Positions 60,989 to 64,000 of a stretch of 64,000 bases of DNA are shown here, one piece after another (within the stretch, counting starts at the first letter, position 1; every line of letters starts with the position of its first letter). The notes under the pieces are model-generated. The model had not been told where the DNA came from, ran no database searches, and saw only the letters and a program-made list of their open reading frames with translations. The translations under genes and the position numbers were made by a program. Origin of the DNA: Pandoraea apista (lineage in GTDB: Bacteria; Pseudomonadota; Gammaproteobacteria; Burkholderiales; Burkholderiaceae); assembly GCF_001465595.2 (NCBI RefSeq), contig NZ_CP013481.2, forward strand, positions 868,001-932,000, in the 5' to 3' direction.

Positions 60989-61229
60989 CCTGGCCCGCGG
61001 CCACAAGCGGCTGCGAGGGCTGATCGAGTTCGCCCTGGGAGAAGGTTGGAAGGTGGTGCGCACCCGCGGCGGGCACCTGCTGTTCACGAAGCAAGGCTGC
61101 GCGCCGATCTACACCAGCTCGACGGCGAGCGACCACCGCGCCGAGCGCAACGCCCGTGCGCAGCTTCGCCGCGCCGACCGACAGGCGGCCCAGGGTGTTG
61201 CAGCATCTCAGGAGAATGGCCGTGGCTGA
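60972..61229 (+). CDS. Small Shi-like protein between parA and parB
   Basis: The 85-residue protein starts at the ATG at 60972, 17 bases before the end of parA in another frame, and ends eight bases inside parB. It contains GRGHKRLRGLIEFALG-type basic start residues (here RGHKRLRGLIEFALGEGW) and a HicA-like core: TRGGHLLFTKQG, SSTASDHRAERN. The position, size and overlap match the shi gene of ICEclc. Sequence identity to Shi has not been checked. Confidence 0.75.
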   Translation: MASAHDLARGHKRLRGLIEFALGEGWKVVRTRGGHLLFTKQGCAPIYTSSTASDHRAERNARAQLRRADRQAAQGVAASQENGRG

Positions 61230-62883
61230 CCTGACGCCGCAGGACATGGCCGCCAATCTGCTGGCCTCGGGCTTCGAGCGCAACGGCCCTTCGGTCGCGG
61301 CCCTGAGCGACCCCATCGCCGACACGCCGATGGTGGTGACGCTGGACCAGTTGCGCCCCTACGACCACGACCCGCGCGTGACGCGCAACCCGGCCTACGA
61401 GGACATCAAGGCCTCGATCCGCGAACGCGGGCTCGATGCGCCGCCCGCGATCACGCGCCGGCCCGGCGAACCGCACTACATCATCCGCAACGGCGGCAAC
61501 ACGCGCCTGGCGATCCTGCGCGAGCTGTGGAGCGAGACGAAAGACGAACGGTTCTTCCGCATCCCCTGCCTGTTCCGCCCGTGGCCGCAGCGCGGCGAAG
61601 TGGTGATGCTGACCGGGCACCTGGCCGAGAACGAGTTGCGCGGCGGGCTCAGCTTCATCGAGCGGGCCTTGGGCGTGGAGAAGGCGCGCGAGTTCTACGA
61701 GCAGGAAATGGGGCGGGACAGCGGCCAGCCGCTGTCGCAGAGCGAGCTGGCGCGGCGGCTTACGGCCGATGGCTTCCCGCTGCCGCAGTCGCACATCAGC
61801 CGCATGCAGGACGCCGTGCACTACCTGCTCCCGGCGATCCCCACGCTGCTGTACGGCGGGCTCGGCCGGCATCAGGTGGAACGGCTCGCGGTGCTGCGCA
61901 AGGCCTGCGAACGCACCTGGGAGCGGCATGCCCTGAGGCGCAACCTGTCGATGGACTTCGCTACGCTGTTCCAGGACCTGCTGGCGCAGTTCGACACGCA
62001 GCCCGACAACTTCTCACCGCAGCGGGTGCAGGACGAGCTGGTCGGCCAGATGGCCGAGCTGCTGGAAGCGGACTACGACACGCTGAGCCTGGAAATCGAC
62101 GACAGCGAGAGCCGGCAGCGCGCATTGACCAGCGATCCTGCGCCGCTGCAGGCGGCAAGACCTGCGGTGCCGGCCGGGCCACCGCGACCACCGTCACCGC
62201 CTTCGCTGCCGCCCGGCCCCTCGGTGCAGTCGTCGGAGCCTGGCCCTGGCCAGGCTGCGCAGGCCGGTTCCACGCGGGCCGCCAGCGACAAGGGCATGCA
62301 GCAGGATGACGAACGCCTGCAGGGTCACATCGTGTCCCCGGCCCCGACCACCGAACGCCTGCAATCCATCCAGCGCATGGTGGCCGATCAGATGGGCGAC
62401 AAGCTGCCCGACTTCGAGGCCGACGCGCTGCGCGCGATCCCTGTGCAGGCGGGCGGGCTCTACCCCATCTCGGATGTCTGGTACATCGAGCCCGGCCTGG
62501 ATGTGCCGGATCGGCTGCGGGTGCACATCGCACAGTTCGCGCGCGAGATCGCCGAGGAAGCCGACGTGGCCGGGCAGGTCGAACCCAGCGAAGGCGGCAT
62601 GGGCTTCGTCTGCGTGGCGCCCCCGGCGGTGCGCGCATTGCCTCCGTTCGCGTGTGCGGTGCTGACCTTGCTGCATGCGCTGTGCGCCGCGCCCCGACCC
62701 GCCCCCGGCTTCGATGGCGCCCGGCTGGCCGACGACCTAGCGGCCTTGCTGCATGGCGGCGGCGCATATCCGCGCCTGAGCGATGCCGGGCTGGTAAAGC
62801 TGTTCCGGCTGCTGCGCATGGCGCGCCGGCTGCTGGATCTGGAGACCGGCGCGGCCTCCAGCAACCCCGGCCACGGCGCCTGA
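61222..62883 (+). CDS. parB: ParB-like partition/nuclease-domain protein of the ICE
   Basis: GTG at 61222 is used because GGAG lies seven bases upstream (the ATG at 61216 is too close), giving 553 residues. The ParB/Srx N-terminal domain is at about 25-125 (LDQLRPYDHDPRVTRNPAYE and IIRNGGNTRLAILREL) with a helix-turn-helix at about 170-200 (SQSELARRLTADGFPLPQSH). A proline-rich linker (near 305-350) and a second domain (about 370-545) follow. This is the large ParB found in ICEclc/PAGI elements rather than chromosomal ParB. Confidence 0.9.
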   Translation: MADLTPQDMAANLLASGFERNGPSVAALSDPIADTPMVVTLDQLRPYDHDPRVTRNPAYEDIKASIRERGLDAPPAITRRPGEPHYIIRNGGNTRLAILRELWSETKDERFFRIPCLFRPWPQRGEVVMLTGHLAENELRGGLSFIERALGVEKAREFYEQEMGRDSGQPLSQSELARRLTADGFPLPQSHISRMQDAVHYLLPAIPTLLYGGLGRHQVERLAVLRKACERTWERHALRRNLSMDFATLFQDLLAQFDTQPDNFSPQRVQDELVGQMAELLEADYDTLSLEIDDSESRQRALTSDPAPLQAARPAVPAGPPRPPSPPSLPPGPSVQSSEPGPGQAAQAGSTRAASDKGMQQDDERLQGHIVSPAPTTERLQSIQRMVADQMGDKLPDFEADALRAIPVQAGGLYPISDVWYIEPGLDVPDRLRVHIAQFAREIAEEADVAGQVEPSEGGMGFVCVAPPAVRALPPFACAVLTLLHALCAAPRPAPGFDGARLADDLAALLHGGGAYPRLSDAGLVKLFRLLRMARRLLDLETGAASSNPGHGA

Positions 62884-62895
62884 GCAGAGGCCATC

Positions 62896-63456
62896 ATGTC
62901 GGCACCGCATCCGCTCAACCAGGCCGTCATCGCACAGGCGCTGCACGACCTGCGCAATGGGCAACTGCGGCGCTGCAAGGCGATGGGCTTCGGCGAGGAG
63001 GAGCTGGACGCGCTCAAGCACCCCGAACTCGTGAGCATGCTGGTGAACGCCACGGTGTCGTGGTGTTCGGTGTCGGTGAACCGCGATGTGCTGAAGCGGC
63101 TGCTGAGCCAAGTGCACGACGTGGAGCGAGAGATCGCGACGGTCGACCGCATGCTGCGCCTGGGCGCCAGCACGGAGATGGTCAGCCGCTTCTACGGGCT
63201 TACGCACCAGGAGGTGGCCCTGCGCCGCGACATCCTCGGCCTGCCCAAGCGCAAGGGGCGGCATCCGGTGCTGGACGAGGCGCAGGACACGGCGCTGTGG
63301 AAGCAGTGGAAGGCCGGCGTCATGGAGCGCGGCATCGCGCTGGACGATGAGGTGGCGATGCTGACGCTGACCATGGACCTGGCCGAGACCTTGAACCTGC
63401 CGATGTCGGTGATCTGGTCGGCGATACGCAACTGGATCGACCAGGGGCTGGTGTAG
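62896..63456 (+). CDS. DUF2857 family protein (ICE regulator candidate)
   Basis: The 186-residue protein belongs to DUF2857: LNQAVIAQALHDLRNGQLRR, CKAMGFGEEELDAL, then ASTEMVSRFYGLTHQEVALR (HTH-like) and DILGLPKRKGRH. As I recall, ICEclc has a DUF2857 protein as part of the BisDC activator downstream of parB, similar in part to FlhC. The Cys-poor N-terminus and the HTH-like region are compatible with DNA binding. The exact orthology is not verified. Confidence 0.8.
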   Translation: MSAPHPLNQAVIAQALHDLRNGQLRRCKAMGFGEEELDALKHPELVSMLVNATVSWCSVSVNRDVLKRLLSQVHDVEREIATVDRMLRLGASTEMVSRFYGLTHQEVALRRDILGLPKRKGRHPVLDEAQDTALWKQWKAGVMERGIALDDEVAMLTLTMDLAETLNLPMSVIWSAIRNWIDQGLV

Positions 63457-63459
63457 GCC

Positions 63460-64000
63460 ATGGCGACCGGCGGCGCACCCCGGCGCGATGGCCCCGTGGC
63501 GCTGTCGGCACTGTTCGACGACGCGCTGCGGGAACTGGTGCCACGGGCACCACCGACACCGCCAGCCCCGCGCGGCGCTGCTGCTGCATTGCCGGCCGCG
63601 CCGGTCAGCGACGGCTTCCTCTACAGCGGCAACCGGCACGAGAGCGTGCCGCGTGCGCTGTTCCTCGACCGGCGCCTGACGCCGCTGGAGCGCAACGCCT
63701 GGCAGGTGCTCCGCCTGCAGCTCCAGAGCGACGGCGTGACGGCGTTCCCGACCTACGACCAGCTTCGCCCCTACCTCGCCTCGATGCCCTGCGCGGCGCA
63801 GGCCTCGCACGAGACCGTGGCGCGCGCCTTGACGCTGCTGCGGCTGACGCGCTGGCTGAGCCTGGTGCGACGGCGCCGCGACCCGAAGACCGGGCGCATC
63901 CTGAGCAACCTCTACGTGCTGCACGACGAACCGCTGACACCCTTCGAGGCGATGCAGCTCGACCCCGACTACCTCGGCCTGGTCAGCCAGGCGCTGACCC
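63460..64000 (+). CDS. STY4528-family pathogenicity-island replication protein (partial, runs off the window)
   Basis: The ATG at 63460 is four bases after the DUF2857 stop, and the frame is open to the end (180 residues seen). After a proline/alanine-rich start, the conserved region includes DGFLYSGNRHESVPRALFLD, RRLTPLERNAWQVLRL, a winged-helix-like segment ETVARALTLLRLTRWLSLVR and NLYVLHDEPLTPFEAMQLDP. Such genes are found in SPI-7/PAGI-type ICE backbones after parB. A replication role is suggested by the family name only. Confidence 0.85.
   Translation, partial: MATGGAPRRDGPVALSALFDDALRELVPRAPPTPPAPRGAAAALPAAPVSDGFLYSGNRHESVPRALFLDRRLTPLERNAWQVLRLQLQSDGVTAFPTYDQLRPYLASMPCAAQASHETVARALTLLRLTRWLSLVRRRRDPKTGRILSNLYVLHDEPLTPFEAMQLDPDYLGLVSQALT

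Overview
The window looks like a high-GC betaproteobacterial chromosome of the Burkholderiaceae, most like Pandoraea or a close relative. The genus is an inference from gene order and protein style (yqgE-ruvX-pyrB-pyrC'-plsC; waaC-kdoO-waaA; tolC-rhodanese-pcm; a DUF3348/DUF802/OmpA/DUF2894 operon). The window falls into two parts: chromosome core from 1 to about 34,554, and one end of a large integrative and conjugative element (ICE) from about 34,555 past the right edge.

Core, left to right. Bases 1-3,624 hold a pyrimidine/lipid operon: yqgE tail, ruvX, pyrB, a dihydroorotase-like pyrC' that lacks the metal-binding HxH, and a PlsC acyltransferase. It ends at a strong terminator. Minus-strand genes follow: apaH with a Lys/Ala/Asp-rich tail, two tandem WecA-like initiating sugar-phosphate transferases, three GT4 glycosyltransferases and a Wzx-type flippase, forming an O-antigen or exopolysaccharide cluster (4,848-11,809). 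Phosphomannomutase and an LPS inner-core operon (waaC, kdoO, waaA) read rightward and converge on tolC-rhodanese-pcm. Next come a TetR/SDR pair, a YkgJ cysteine-cluster protein, a DUF1439 Tat lipoprotein, uppP, trmB, and an HxlR/MFS divergent pair. A four-gene operon (26,481-31,875) then encodes a MotA/TolQ-like channel protein with a very long repeated coiled coil, a MotB/OmpA-like partner that keeps the proton-channel Asp, and two DUF proteins. Two tandem 35-residue proteins (32,198-32,456) with duplicated strong ribosome binding sites follow, then an MFS pump and its TetR regulator.

The ICE end. At 34,555-34,572 lie the last 18 nt of a tRNA gene (minus strand, tRNA-Gly-like acceptor arm with CCA), still followed by its own terminator at 34,515-34,541 but with no tRNA body. 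This is what an ICEclc-type element leaves as attR after integrating into a tRNA 3' end. Inside the element are a LysR regulator, a CDF metal exporter with two HMA-like domains, its divergent MerR regulator, an IS66 insertion sequence, and a complete transmissible locus of stress tolerance (tLST, 39,957-56,245). The tLST encodes an excisionase-like HTH protein, Hsp20, ClpK, cardiolipin synthase, FtsH, a second Hsp20, two YfdX, HdeD, an unusual ribosome-hibernation/sigma-like fusion, thioredoxin, KefB, PsiE, HtpX-like and DegP-like proteins. Broken IS110 and IS66 copies bound its other side.

From 57,515 the ICE backbone starts: a LysR regulator whose ribosome binding site lies in a hairpin, a conserved hypothetical, twin palindromes 21 bp apart, then alpA-parA-(shi-like)-parB-DUF2857-STY4528, all rightward and tightly spaced. 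This matches the regulatory, partition and transfer-commitment block of ICEclc/PAGI-type elements. The rest of the ICE, including the integrase and the reconstituted tRNA, should lie to the right of the window.

The best candidates for undescribed biology are the DUF802/OmpA motor-like operon and the twin 35-residue proteins in the core. In the ICE they are the hibernation/sigma-like fusion in the tLST and the cis-regulatory elements of the ICE switch.
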